Notes under the pieces: generated by a model
What the model was told of the DNA's origin: nothing
Seen by the model: the letters and a program-made list of their open reading frames with translations, nothing else
Database searches by the model: none
Virus record (IMG/VR): IMGVR_UViG_3300025137_000014
Span: 1 to 64,000 of that record
Direction: 5' to 3' (one strand)
Length of the DNA: 64,000 nucleotides
Source: a virus
Position numbers and translations under genes: made by a program
Shown: piece by piece, positions 51,747 through 61,293 of the stretch
Position numbering within the stretch: position 1 is the stretch's first letter
Layout: every line of letters begins with the position of its first letter

Positions 51747-53590
51747 GCTAACCTCACATTGGTTGTTCCTGTTACGGAAGAGTTATCTGCGACTTTGTAT
51801 CCACGTGTTAATATATATGCACCACGTTCTGCACTTGCGGCTGAGAAGTGCATTGGATCCCATGGAGCACTCCAGTTACCACCCCAACCTAAACCATGTC
51901 TAGCGGCTATCTCACCAATATTGAGTGGGAAGTCACAACCTTTGTCTGCACCTCTAGTTACACCTGGATTCCAACCTGATGGTCTAGTTTTTGCATATCC
52001 ATTTGGTGCATATGCATTAATATCTATAGCGGCTCCCATTGCATGGAAGCTAGGTCTTGAACCACCTCTTTGATTTCTATTACAGTATCCACCTAATGTT
52101 CTTACCACATATCCTGTTGCTTCTAAATCATCAATCAGTCCTTGGAAGTTAGATTGGAATATTTCGGCAACTTCGCATCCAACACCATTACTTGCACGTA
52201 TTGATGCAAGACCTTCTCCTGGTGGTAGCCCAGGAACATCTTCGGTTTCTTGGTCTCCCTGATTAGCGGCGTCAAATTGTCCGTCTGCACTTGTTGGGTC
52301 TTTTGATATTTCGTTACCTGCTTTTTGTGAATCAGTAGTTGCTTCTGGTGTAGACCCATCGGCCGCCTTTTGTACTGTTTCTGTTCCACGTAAAAACGGT
52401 TCGTGTGTTGGTATCTTAGGTATGATACTTTCGTCTATTTGTGTATTTTCTAAATTCTGTATATCTGGTTGTGCGGCTAATGGTATATCAAAAGCGATAG
52501 AAGCCATAGGACCATTAAGATGCATTTTGCCGTTTACTGTACTAACGTACATATTTGTTTCTACTTTTTGATGCAGTGCTCCACCACTTTCTAAAAACAC
52601 AGAGCCTTTAGTTTTTGTGTGATATTGATTACCTACATTTAAGTTATAATTGTCACCAGTACGTACATTAATCTTTTCACCTGCTTCAAAGTTTATATTT
52701 TTATCTGCACGTAGATTAAAATCTTTTTCAGTACGAATAGACATATTACCTTCAGCATAAACCATAACTTCACCATCTGCACCTATTTCTACCCAACCAG
52801 AACCCGAACTATTAATTGCATATACAAAATCATTTGTACCGTCAACAATAACTTGTGCTCCTGAACCAGTAGAAATTCTTATCTGATTAGGATGAATAGT
52901 GCCATCGTCTCCGACAGACCCATCGTCCATTGTAATACCATTGCCGCCCGGTGTTGTCCAGCCATATACTTTTGATGATTGTGTTGTATTATAATTTGCA
53001 TCACGCAATGGACTTGAAGTAGATTGACCTCGTTTGCTATCTGAGAATATACCTTGACTTGCAGTATTAACATTTCTGTTTGAATTTGCTTGGTCTTTTT
53101 CGTCTGTATTTTGTAAGTCTTCTAATTTAGTTGGTGTTACTTTAGCAACTTTGACATCTTTTGCAATGCCTTCTCCCATACCTGAACCATCTGGATTGGC
53201 TACACCTGCTGAACCTCCTGATACTGTTCCTGGAATTTCTTGTGCTACTGCAAACCAATAACCTTCATTTAATACCCCATTGTCTGCAAAGAAAACTAAT
53301 ATAGTAACCCCACCATCAGGCGGAACAGAGAACATTCCATATGACCCTTGCTTATTAGAACCACCAAAAGGACTTGCATACATAAAGTACATTGGTTCTT
53401 CTGGATCTCCACCAAGTTTAGGTACATAGGCCGCAATACGTCCTCTACCTTCAGGGTCAGGCTTATCTGCTATAGTGATAGCTTTATATATACCACTTTT
53501 GATATTCTGTAAAATAGGGTTTTCTTGTGACTTTCGATTACTCAAAATCGACTTAGCAAGACTGTTTCCTATCATAGATTCATTAGCCAT
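51743..53590 (-). CDS. 5: Baseplate hub gp5 with C-terminal M15 peptidase
   Basis: 615 residues. The N-terminal OB-fold of gp5/VgrG (ITIADKPDPEGRGRIAAYVP, GGVTILVFFADN) is followed by a linker, then the beta-helix region (MVYAEGNMSIRTEKDFNLRA, NVGNQYHTKTKGSVFLESGG). Residues about 471-615 are a peptidase M15-type domain with SFHAMGAAIDIN (H516, D523) and PMHFS (H581), the zinc ligands of D-Ala-D-Ala or L-Ala-D-Glu peptidases. The spike thus cuts peptide crosslinks rather than glycan strands as T4 gp5 does. Confidence 0.88.
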   Translation of the reverse strand: MANESMIGNSLAKSILSNRKSQENPILQNIKSGIYKAITIADKPDPEGRGRIAAYVPKLGGDPEEPMYFMYASPFGGSNKQGSYGMFSVPPDGGVTILVFFADNGVLNEGYWFAVAQEIPGTVSGGSAGVANPDGSGMGEGIAKDVKVAKVTPTKLEDLQNTDEKDQANSNRNVNTASQGIFSDSKRGQSTSSPLRDANYNTTQSSKVYGWTTPGGNGITMDDGSVGDDGTIHPNQIRISTGSGAQVIVDGTNDFVYAINSSGSGWVEIGADGEVMVYAEGNMSIRTEKDFNLRADKNINFEAGEKINVRTGDNYNLNVGNQYHTKTKGSVFLESGGALHQKVETNMYVSTVNGKMHLNGPMASIAFDIPLAAQPDIQNLENTQIDESIIPKIPTHEPFLRGTETVQKAADGSTPEATTDSQKAGNEISKDPTSADGQFDAANQGDQETEDVPGLPPGEGLASIRASNGVGCEVAEIFQSNFQGLIDDLEATGYVVRTLGGYCNRNQRGGSRPSFHAMGAAIDINAYAPNGYAKTRPSGWNPGVTRGADKGCDFPLNIGEIAARHGLGWGGNWSAPWDPMHFSAASAERGAYILTRGYKVADNSSVTGTTNVRLA

Positions 53591-54557
53591 TGTTTATCCT
53601 CTTGTATGCGTCCCAAATTAGATTAGATACTTTTTTCATTGATTTGTCTGACCAATGACCACAATCTAGTGTATCTAGTAAAAAGGTTGCTGGTACTATT
53701 TCTATTTTTCTATTTGCCCTATTCATATCTTTTAGATATTTATGTACAATTTCCCAATCACCTGGTTGGTTATTTGATTGTTCCCAAAACTGTATGTCTA
53801 TGAATATAATATTCCATTTCTTTGCTAGTGTCAACCAATTTAATCTTCTTATAATTACTTCTACGTTTTTTATAAATGAATTTGCAGGTCCACTAAGATG
53901 TAAGTTTGACATTACCCATGCCTCTGTCATTGCATTTGTTGCCTTCTTAGAATACTTGCCAAAGTTTGAGTGCAAATCTTGTAACTCAGGATATTCTGCG
54001 ATACCATCGGAATCATTAAGTGGAGAGATTCCCATCTTCGGTTGAAGTCCTATATGAAAATCCCAACCAACTAAACACTCATTATATAATTCTCTTGATG
54101 GTTTACTTAATCCAGGTGATAATACATTCATATAAAAACTTTGTCGTAACATAGAAGAAAGTCCAACTACAATAGTTTTTGTTTGGTCTGACTTTTCTTC
54201 ATTTGTCCACTGCTCCATTCTTCTCATTATTGCTTCATTTGATGAACCTGGTTTTGCAAGATTTAGAAAAAAGGCGTTGCCGTTGTTATCACTCTTTCTA
54301 TTAAGGAATTGAGATAAGCAATATTTTTTTGGTAATCCATCACCGAATAAAAAACTATCACCGAATATAGCAATAATGTCTTCTTTGTGTTCGTCAAATT
54401 TAGATAAATTAGTTCTTGTTGGCCATTCATTCTCCCAAGTTTCTCTTTCTTCGCCATATCTTTTATCTACTGCATAAGGAGAAAGACGATTGGGTTTCCA
54501 GGCTTTATCATTTTTTAGCTTACTAAAGCATGACCATTCTGTATTAAATTCTTTCAT
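53583..54557 (-). CDS. SGNH/GDSL-hydrolase-like protein in hub operon
   Basis: 324 residues. DIIAIFGDSFLFGDG is a classical GDS nucleophile block, NLAKPGSSNEAIMRR block II, and DTLDCGHWSD near the C-terminus the Asp-x-x-His block. It is the most canonical of the four SGNH proteins here. Its place between gp5 and the 1620-residue hub protein suggests either a virion enzyme acting on host envelope esters or a co-transcribed accessory gene. Overlaps gp5 by 8 bases. Confidence 0.7.
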   Translation of the reverse strand: MKEFNTEWSCFSKLKNDKAWKPNRLSPYAVDKRYGEERETWENEWPTRTNLSKFDEHKEDIIAIFGDSFLFGDGLPKKYCLSQFLNRKSDNNGNAFFLNLAKPGSSNEAIMRRMEQWTNEEKSDQTKTIVVGLSSMLRQSFYMNVLSPGLSKPSRELYNECLVGWDFHIGLQPKMGISPLNDSDGIAEYPELQDLHSNFGKYSKKATNAMTEAWVMSNLHLSGPANSFIKNVEVIIRRLNWLTLAKKWNIIFIDIQFWEQSNNQPGDWEIVHKYLKDMNRANRKIEIVPATFLLDTLDCGHWSDKSMKKVSNLIWDAYKRINNG

Positions 54558-54565
54558 TTCGTATC

Positions 54566-57500
54566 CTATGGCGTTGGCGGGTTAACGATTACAAAATCGC
54601 CTGCGTTAAAATTAATATCAAGTTGTAATGGTCCATTACCATCAGTGTCTACGTCGGTTGCAACTCCGCCAGTACTTGATACTGCTAGGTCTGGATATTC
54701 ATTTGATATTGTATTTTTTACAGTTGAAGTGTTTATTCCTGGTTTATAATATTCAAATGAACCAGGTGTTGCTGTACTGTTTACTAAACCAAAATGTGTT
54801 GCAGGGTCTTGTATTGTTACCTGTTGTCCACTTGCATCGTTGTAAGTTATAGGACCGATAGCACTAAAGTCCAATACTTCCTCAGTCATAGTTACTCCTC
54901 CAACTGTTTCAGTTATTGTTGCTCTCGGTGCCGCCTCAGCTTTATCTAATAATTCATTGTATACAGAAGTAGCATTTTTATATTGATTAACTTGTGATTG
55001 TGATACTTGTCCATTTGTTATTGCATCATCAACATTGGTAATAGAAGTTCCACTAGTATCATTTAGAGTTTCTACTATTGGTATAGCCGCAGTCCCATTT
55101 GGTTCTTTAATAGGTTTTGTGATTTTTTCATATGATATATCACCATTACTATCTTGTACTGCAATTATGCCTGTTGTTACACCATCTTTTGTGTCAAGAC
55201 TTCCTCTTAAATTATTTACTTCTACTTGTAATTCTTCTGCTTTTGCTCTATCTTTATTTCTTCCATAGTTTCCTGTAAAGTAGAAACCATCAATATCATC
55301 TTCAAGTTCAGCTAACTCTGCCTCTTTAGCAGTTAATGTCTCTAATGTTTGAGCATCTTTGACACCTTTAATTGCATCTGCTCTTACTCCTGTTGTTGCA
55401 CTTGTATTAATATCAGATATTGTACTTTCAATATTTTTAACTTCTTCATATTCTCTATCTGTTAAATCGTGTAGCCCTCGACCATCGATTATATCTTGTG
55501 CTTCTTGGTTCAATGCAGAAACTTTATCAGCCTCATTGGCAGTTAGTGTTCCACTTTCAACATTAACATTATAACTTCTAGGGTATAGACCAGTTGCGTA
55601 TGCTTCATGGCTTGAAGAAAATCCTAAGTTGTTGAGTTGAACATCTCCGTCAATTATTGCATTTGGTCCTTCAACACTTTCTGCTTTTACTTGGTCTGAT
55701 ACTTCAAAATCATAAGGATCAACAACATCTAAATTATCCATAATTGATAATGGTTCTTTTTTAATATCATCGTTGCCTTTGATATATCTTTCTGCTTCAA
55801 TTCTGTTTGCTTCATTAATATCATTTAGTTCAGTTTGGTCAATGCCAGTAACGTTTGTTCCTACTGTTGCGTTTCCTGATGCCTCAAGAGCATGGTCTAT
55901 TTCTGCCATAGTCTGTGGAGTAACAATATACCCATTGTCTATAGCTTCATTATATGCATTACGAGTTGACTCTGATACTGAATTGTTTCCTGTTTGATAA
56001 TCTTCTTCTAGTCTTCTTGCAATATCATTTGCAGATTGTTGTACTGCAATACAAGATTGTTGGTGACCCAATGCACATAGTCCCTCAGCCTGTTGTCTAG
56101 CAAGTGCTAATTGTTTTGCAACTGATTCGTTTGGAACTGCATAGTCATTTTGAAAAGATGGATCAAGAAAGTTTCTTGTTGCATTTTGTAATTGTAATAC
56201 TGCATGTGGTCCTGTAGCATCTACATCAACTACATATCTATCACCGTTTTCTGTAACTCCTGTGCCTGCTCCTACTGGTGCAACTATATCTTCTGCCCTT
56301 GCTTTTGCAGAAGTGTCTTCTGCCGCATTTGGGTTTTCTAATCCTGAACTTGTGTCATTAACACCTAATAGTGGATCAACAGTATATTGATATACACTGT
56401 CATTCATTAATTCTGGGTCTGGAGCATCTAATAATGCATTTGCTTTTTGAAATTCTTCTGCGGCTGGTAATTTAACTAAGCCTAATGTTTGTGTAAATAA
56501 TCCACCACTAAATGAACTAATAACAGATTGTACAGAATATACACTTGTCATTAATCTTGTCTTTTTAATACCATCATAATTATTTGAGTCTTGTCCAACA
56601 CGCTCTGGGTCATCTAAAAATACATCCTCTGCTTTATCAGATACTAATATAAGATAGTTGGCGCCATTAATTTTAGAAAGATGCATCTTGTAATCTTCAA
56701 GTGAATTCTTATTACCAAACTTTGCCTTCTCCATAGAGGGAGATAAAATACTATCAACCCAATATGGGTCACCTTTGATTGTCATTTGAATGTTCAACAT
56801 ACTTAAATTATTATTTCTACCTTCGTAATATTTTGCCATTGCGACTTCAATATTTTCTTGGTCTGCTGATTTAATAACATTTAAGTTAGTAGGATTTGAT
56901 AATAATGATTTTGTAATACGTGAAAAGTTAACTGGATTTTCTACTAATGCTTTTAGTAAACTAGAAAATTGGTCTTTACTTAACTTATTAATCATTTCCT
57001 TATCTAGGTCTTCGGTTAGTATAAGTTCTTGTCCTTCACTGCCCGGATACAATCCAAGGTCATTCCAGTTATTGGCTATCATACTTGTACTTTCAACAAT
57101 TTTAGTTGAGTACAAATGTCCTAATGCTTCACGCATAACTTCATTTTGTGTTAGTTCATTTTCTTTTTGACCTGTTAATGTTGTATTGAGGCTTCCCTTT
57201 ATTTCTTGAATTTTATTGTGTAATTTATTATAATTTTCACGTGTTTCGCCTTTTAAAATCTCTTGCAAGATTTCGTATTCTTCTGTGTCAGTATCAAACA
57301 TAGATGCCATTTGATTAGCATCTGCCCCATTAACTGAATTCATTATATCTAAGACATCTGTTGCATTATCGGGTCCAGTTATTCTTCTGCTAACTCTTTC
57401 TTTAAATTCGTTTCTTATAGCATCGTTCATTGCCTCAAATTTTTTCTCATATTGGCCTCTTGCTGTTTCCAACATTCCTATGCCGTCTTTTAATCCAGTT

Positions 57501-59428
57501 GCTTGACTTTCTAATTCTGTTAGTTTTTGTTTTGCTCTTTCATCAATCTCATTTCGCCAATCACCCACTGTTTCTAAAAAGCTATTTGCCATATAAGCAT
57601 CACTTGGTAATACATATGCTTTTTGTAATTGATTTGCTAGACTGATAGATAAATCTAAGATATGTTCATTTCTTCCAGTATACTGATAGTAATATCTTTT
57701 ATTACAATGTCCCTCTAATAATACTGAACTTAGTACTTTTGCTGTTTCTTCTGTTAGTTTTGCATTATGTAATTGGTTTTGTACTATTAATGCTTTCTGT
57801 ACTGTAAGAAAATATGTTACTTCATATGTTTGCTTACTTGTTAAAACATTATATCCTCTTAGTTTTGGTCTTGCATGTGGCAAGATTCTAAATAGATTAG
57901 ACATCCTAGGCGTATCATCTGTTAGTGCTTCTCTTATTTCTTTAGAGTTTAAACATATACTTTCTATTGCATTGTATATAGAGGAACCAGGAGTTATAAC
58001 ACCTGTCTGTTGTCCAATTTTTACAGAACTCTTTTTTGATGTTTCGTTATTACCAGAAGATTTATTTGATTCATCTGGTGAAGTCATTTGACCTTGTGCA
58101 AACATTTGTTTGAAGGTATCATCCATTTCAAACTTAAAATCATTTATAAATTCTGAGTCTCCTACCACTGCCCTTTCTACTAGTTTTTCATTTAACTTTT
58201 TAAAGAAGTTTTCTAATGTTTCTTGTAGTGTATCAGCAACATCAAACTCAAAGTTATAATCCATTTGTGATAATTCTGTATCTGCAACGACTTTATCATT
58301 TACGATTGTGCCATCAATAACAAGATTAGTACCTTTAGATTCTGTTGCCGACTGTAATTCATTATATTTTGTAATTACGAATGGGAATATTTTTGTTGCT
58401 GGTAAGTTTTTAACTAAATTACCCTCAGTATCATATCCTCTAAACCGAACTTTCATAAAGAATGTTGCATTTTGTAAATCAGGATATCCGCATACTAATA
58501 TACTATTGTTTAACATATCAGGAAGTGATGTACCACCAACTTGTGAAATTGTAAATGATAGATTAGTTGCTGTGCCTGCCATCTTTGATGCAGAAGATGT
58601 ACCTTGACCAACACTAGTTACTGTTAAGTCTGTGATGTTTAATTCTGTTGTTATTCCTGTTCTTGCGATTGTAACAACGTTCATGTCATTTGTAGGCCAT
58701 GCGTCATTAACAATGTCATCCATCATTTGTGGTGTTTGTTCAAATGCAAGAAATTTGTTTGCTTCTTGTTGATTGACAATAAACAAATCTAAGTTATAAG
58801 TATAATTCTCAAAAGCATCTAATTCGTTTTCCCAGAACAATCGTTGTTGTTCCATATTTTGAAGTAATTCAGCTAGACTATTAGATGAGCGTATTGCAGT
58901 TCGTTTTTTGTCTTCAATATCTTGTATACCTTGTTGTTCTGGTTCTTGAATTACTTCACCATTTGATATTAAATCTCTTTGAGCATCATCATCAATAACT
59001 GGAACACCATCGGGTTGTGTACCATATGCCATACCCAATCCGCCTTCAATGCTATCTCCAAAATAACTTAATGCTTCTTGTCCACCTTCTTTTTGAATCA
59101 TCGCAGACACCATTTTTTCTGCTAGTTCTGGATTGGCAGATAAATCAATAGGAGCATTTTTATCTATTCCCATTTTGTTTGCAACGAAGTCTACATACCC
59201 AGGAGTATTGTTTTCGTTAGGTGGAGCCCAACGTTGAATCATTCCTTCAACTGTGTTTAGTCCGTGTTTGTCTTGGTAAGTTTCTAAGGTTCTACCTAAT
59301 GCTCTAACACCATGTTCAGGTGTGGCAAAAGAAACAAATGCTCCATCGTCACCTGTTTTGCCTTTCCAAGCAGTAGAGTTTGTTCTAATATTGCCTGGGT
59401 TATTGTTTCTTACGCTTCTTACTGCCAT
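54566..59428 (-). CDS. Large baseplate-hub virion protein with N-terminal glycosidase-like domain
   Basis: 1620 residues. Residues 1-135 (RNNNPGNIRTNS, FVSFATPEHGVRALGRTLET, IQRWAPPNENNTPGYVDFVA) are the small peptidoglycan-degrading-type domain found in phage structural proteins. Residues about 185-900 contain beta domains and a coiled coil near 640-700 (KLTELESQATGLKDGIGMLE). The C-terminal 500 residues are acidic, Ala/Asn-rich and low in hydrophobics. The position between gp53 and gp5 suggests a hub or central-spike-associated protein, perhaps combining roles of gp27/gp29 types (inference). Confidence 0.6.
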   Translation of the reverse strand: MAVRSVRNNNPGNIRTNSTAWKGKTGDDGAFVSFATPEHGVRALGRTLETYQDKHGLNTVEGMIQRWAPPNENNTPGYVDFVANKMGIDKNAPIDLSANPELAEKMVSAMIQKEGGQEALSYFGDSIEGGLGMAYGTQPDGVPVIDDDAQRDLISNGEVIQEPEQQGIQDIEDKKRTAIRSSNSLAELLQNMEQQRLFWENELDAFENYTYNLDLFIVNQQEANKFLAFEQTPQMMDDIVNDAWPTNDMNVVTIARTGITTELNITDLTVTSVGQGTSSASKMAGTATNLSFTISQVGGTSLPDMLNNSILVCGYPDLQNATFFMKVRFRGYDTEGNLVKNLPATKIFPFVITKYNELQSATESKGTNLVIDGTIVNDKVVADTELSQMDYNFEFDVADTLQETLENFFKKLNEKLVERAVVGDSEFINDFKFEMDDTFKQMFAQGQMTSPDESNKSSGNNETSKKSSVKIGQQTGVITPGSSIYNAIESICLNSKEIREALTDDTPRMSNLFRILPHARPKLRGYNVLTSKQTYEVTYFLTVQKALIVQNQLHNAKLTEETAKVLSSVLLEGHCNKRYYYQYTGRNEHILDLSISLANQLQKAYVLPSDAYMANSFLETVGDWRNEIDERAKQKLTELESQATGLKDGIGMLETARGQYEKKFEAMNDAIRNEFKERVSRRITGPDNATDVLDIMNSVNGADANQMASMFDTDTEEYEILQEILKGETRENYNKLHNKIQEIKGSLNTTLTGQKENELTQNEVMREALGHLYSTKIVESTSMIANNWNDLGLYPGSEGQELILTEDLDKEMINKLSKDQFSSLLKALVENPVNFSRITKSLLSNPTNLNVIKSADQENIEVAMAKYYEGRNNNLSMLNIQMTIKGDPYWVDSILSPSMEKAKFGNKNSLEDYKMHLSKINGANYLILVSDKAEDVFLDDPERVGQDSNNYDGIKKTRLMTSVYSVQSVISSFSGGLFTQTLGLVKLPAAEEFQKANALLDAPDPELMNDSVYQYTVDPLLGVNDTSSGLENPNAAEDTSAKARAEDIVAPVGAGTGVTENGDRYVVDVDATGPHAVLQLQNATRNFLDPSFQNDYAVPNESVAKQLALARQQAEGLCALGHQQSCIAVQQSANDIARRLEEDYQTGNNSVSESTRNAYNEAIDNGYIVTPQTMAEIDHALEASGNATVGTNVTGIDQTELNDINEANRIEAERYIKGNDDIKKEPLSIMDNLDVVDPYDFEVSDQVKAESVEGPNAIIDGDVQLNNLGFSSSHEAYATGLYPRSYNVNVESGTLTANEADKVSALNQEAQDIIDGRGLHDLTDREYEEVKNIESTISDINTSATTGVRADAIKGVKDAQTLETLTAKEAELAELEDDIDGFYFTGNYGRNKDRAKAEELQVEVNNLRGSLDTKDGVTTGIIAVQDSNGDISYEKITKPIKEPNGTAAIPIVETLNDTSGTSITNVDDAITNGQVSQSQVNQYKNATSVYNELLDKAEAAPRATITETVGGVTMTEEVLDFSAIGPITYNDASGQQVTIQDPATHFGLVNSTATPGSFEYYKPGINTSTVKNTISNEYPDLAVSSTGGVATDVDTDGNGPLQLDINFNAGDFVIVNPPTP

Positions 59429-59434
59429 TATACA

Positions 59435-59728
59435 CTACTTCATATTATCTAATTGGATCTTGCTAGGTATTTTTATTTTAGTACCTGCCGTAAAATCATT
59501 TATCGGGTCCTGTATAATATCAGGATTTCTTTTAGCAAAAATCCACCAGTATTTTGAAGTACCATATAATTCATAACTGCACAAGTCAGGTCTAATATTA
59601 TAATTCTGTGGTATTGTGTAAGTTTCATCTAATGGACTTTTTTGTAAAAATACAGGATTTTGTATATCCAATACTTTATCTTTTAGTACAGTAGTTTTCT
59701 TCCACGGAGATGTAGGATCATATGCCAT
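59435..59728 (-). CDS. 53: Baseplate wedge protein gp53
   Basis: 97 residues. YELYGTSKYWWIFAKRNPDI and DFTAGTKIKIPS are the gp53 signature (LysM-like end). T4 gp53 has 196 residues, so this is a compact version with only the core. gp53 joins wedges via gp6 and gp25 during star assembly. It overlaps the upstream gene by one base. Confidence 0.85.
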   Translation of the reverse strand: MAYDPTSPWKKTTVLKDKVLDIQNPVFLQKSPLDETYTIPQNYNIRPDLCSYELYGTSKYWWIFAKRNPDIIQDPINDFTAGTKIKIPSKIQLDNMK

Positions 59729-60297
59729 TATACGTACCCCTTATTGGCTAAATTTCCACTCAAATAGTCATTCATACTAAAGTTTTTTCTAACATTCTTT
59801 GGAGAATATGTAGTTGTCAATGACATAACAAACATATTCTGTACCGGAACTCTTGCACCTGACGATGTTTCAACATAGTCAATGTCTGAGTCTAAGTTCC
59901 ATGTAAAATCTCTTATTAAAACAGGAACATTAGTATAGATACCATGTGCATCTAATCTCAATATTGGTGGGGGAAGACCGGCATTATCTGATTGCATACC
60001 AAAGTCCATCTTTAATGCACCTCTCATAAAGTTAGCCATTTGTAATACAGTTTGTGCTTCTGCTTCATCACGCACAATAACAGGAGCTGTCATGTTAAAT
60101 TCAGTATTTGAAGACATATCAAATGCTCTTTGTTGAAAATTAGTATGAGATAAATCATAGGAACTATACCCGGTACTCGTTAACACTGTGATTGTTGGTG
60201 TATACGGGAACTGAATACTGTTCAATCCAGAAGCACTTAGACGCCCACTAGGGTCTCTCAGTGTCACTGGTTGGTCTTGTACATACATATTGTTCAT
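59728..60297 (-). CDS. 48: gp48-like baseplate/tail tube cap protein
   Basis: 189 residues. IQFPYTPTITVL near the start and the C-terminal pattern GIYTNVPVLIRDFTWNLD, DYVETSSGARVPVQNMFVMS are those of the tube-cap protein gp48 of marine T4-like phages, which is shorter than the 364-residue T4 gp48. It would cap the baseplate hub as the seat of the tail tube. Could instead be gp54-type. First gene of the structural operon, 20 bases after GATAAATA. Confidence 0.6.
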   Translation of the reverse strand: MNNMYVQDQPVTLRDPSGRLSASGLNSIQFPYTPTITVLTSTGYSSYDLSHTNFQQRAFDMSSNTEFNMTAPVIVRDEAEAQTVLQMANFMRGALKMDFGMQSDNAGLPPPILRLDAHGIYTNVPVLIRDFTWNLDSDIDYVETSSGARVPVQNMFVMSLTTTYSPKNVRKNFSMNDYLSGNLANKGYV

Positions 60298-60317
60298 GTT
60301 TAACTCCTTCTTTCTTG

Positions 60318-60325
60318 TATTTATC
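60318..60325 (-). promoter_or_regulatory. Late promoter GATAAATA
   Basis: Minus-strand GATAAATACA 20 bases before the gp48-like start, in the divergent gap with the gp55 promoter. Confidence 0.8.
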
Positions 60326-60366
60326 GTTACTTAAACTACGAAGTTTAAAAATAAGCATTTTAGCAC

Positions 60367-60395
60367 TTGACATTGGGTATCAGATGTATTATAAT
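60367..60395 (+). promoter_or_regulatory. Sigma70-like promoter of gp55, no GANTC
   Basis: TTGACA 60367-60372, a 17-base spacer, perfect TATAAT 60390-60395. The spacer has GTATCAG in place of GANTC. Confidence 0.8.
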
Positions 60396-60420
60396 TAATA
60401 ATATTAATAGGAGCAATACC

Positions 60421-61293
60421 ATGGCACGTAGAGGTCAAAATTATTTAAATAATAAAGATATGCTAAAAGAAATTCATATCTCCAAATCAAACTTTTGTTG
60501 GTTTGATAATAGAGATTTGCATCATCAATTTGATATTATATTAGACGATATAAGTGAAATTCATAAAGCAGAAGAACAGGCAAGAACCAATCGGTCAAAT
60601 AGATTACAAAAAGCCGCTTGGGACTTAAACGAAGATAAAAAGAAAAAACAAATAGACTTTGCAGTAGATCCAGCATCTTTTGAAAAAGAATCGTTGGTTT
60701 TCAGAGTTATGACTTTCGACCACATCCCAGATGAACCAGGTCGTAAAGCGAACCCAAAGACTATTGCAGACCATAAAGTCAAACTTCACTTCCCACCATT
60801 CAAACATTATGTGATTGAAGGCAAAGGTGCAAGAGAAGTAGCATGGTCACATCATAACAAAGACAAAGAATTTGATTTACGAGGCGGTAAAATTACGGCA
60901 ACGTTAGCCAACATGTACATCAAATTAGTTGAGCGTTATTCTCAGAGAAGTAACTGGAGAGGCTATACGTATATTGATGAAATGCGTGGACAGGCATTAT
61001 TACAACTTGCACAGATTGGATTACAATTCAATGAAGCAAAAAGTGATAACCCATTCGCATATTATACGGCGGCTGTAAACAATTCATTTACACGTGTTCT
61101 AAACACTGAAAAGAAAAATCAAGGTATTCGTGACGACCTACTAGAGAAATCAGGTCAGATGCCAAGTTGGACTAGACAATTAGAACATGAAATGAAGTCT
61201 CAGGAAAGATGGCAAAAAGTAATTAAAACAAGAATTACTGATGAACAGATTCCAACAGAAACTATCAAAGAGATTTACGCAGACAATGACTAA
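60421..61293 (+). CDS. 55: Late-transcription sigma factor gp55
   Basis: 290 residues from ATG 60421 (AGGAGC upstream). Residues about 180-240 hold the T4-type sigma-2 region: RSNWRGYTYIDEMRGQALLQ, SDNPFAYYTAAVNNSFTRVL, NTEKKNQGIRDD, as in gp55 of cyanophages. The N-terminal 150 residues are an extra domain, since T4 gp55 has only 185. gp55 directs host RNA polymerase to TATAAATA-type late promoters, matching the GATAAATA sites found here. Overlaps gp47 by 8 bases. Confidence 0.85.
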   Translation: MARRGQNYLNNKDMLKEIHISKSNFCWFDNRDLHHQFDIILDDISEIHKAEEQARTNRSNRLQKAAWDLNEDKKKKQIDFAVDPASFEKESLVFRVMTFDHIPDEPGRKANPKTIADHKVKLHFPPFKHYVIEGKGAREVAWSHHNKDKEFDLRGGKITATLANMYIKLVERYSQRSNWRGYTYIDEMRGQALLQLAQIGLQFNEAKSDNPFAYYTAAVNNSFTRVLNTEKKNQGIRDDLLEKSGQMPSWTRQLEHEMKSQERWQKVIKTRITDEQIPTETIKEIYADND

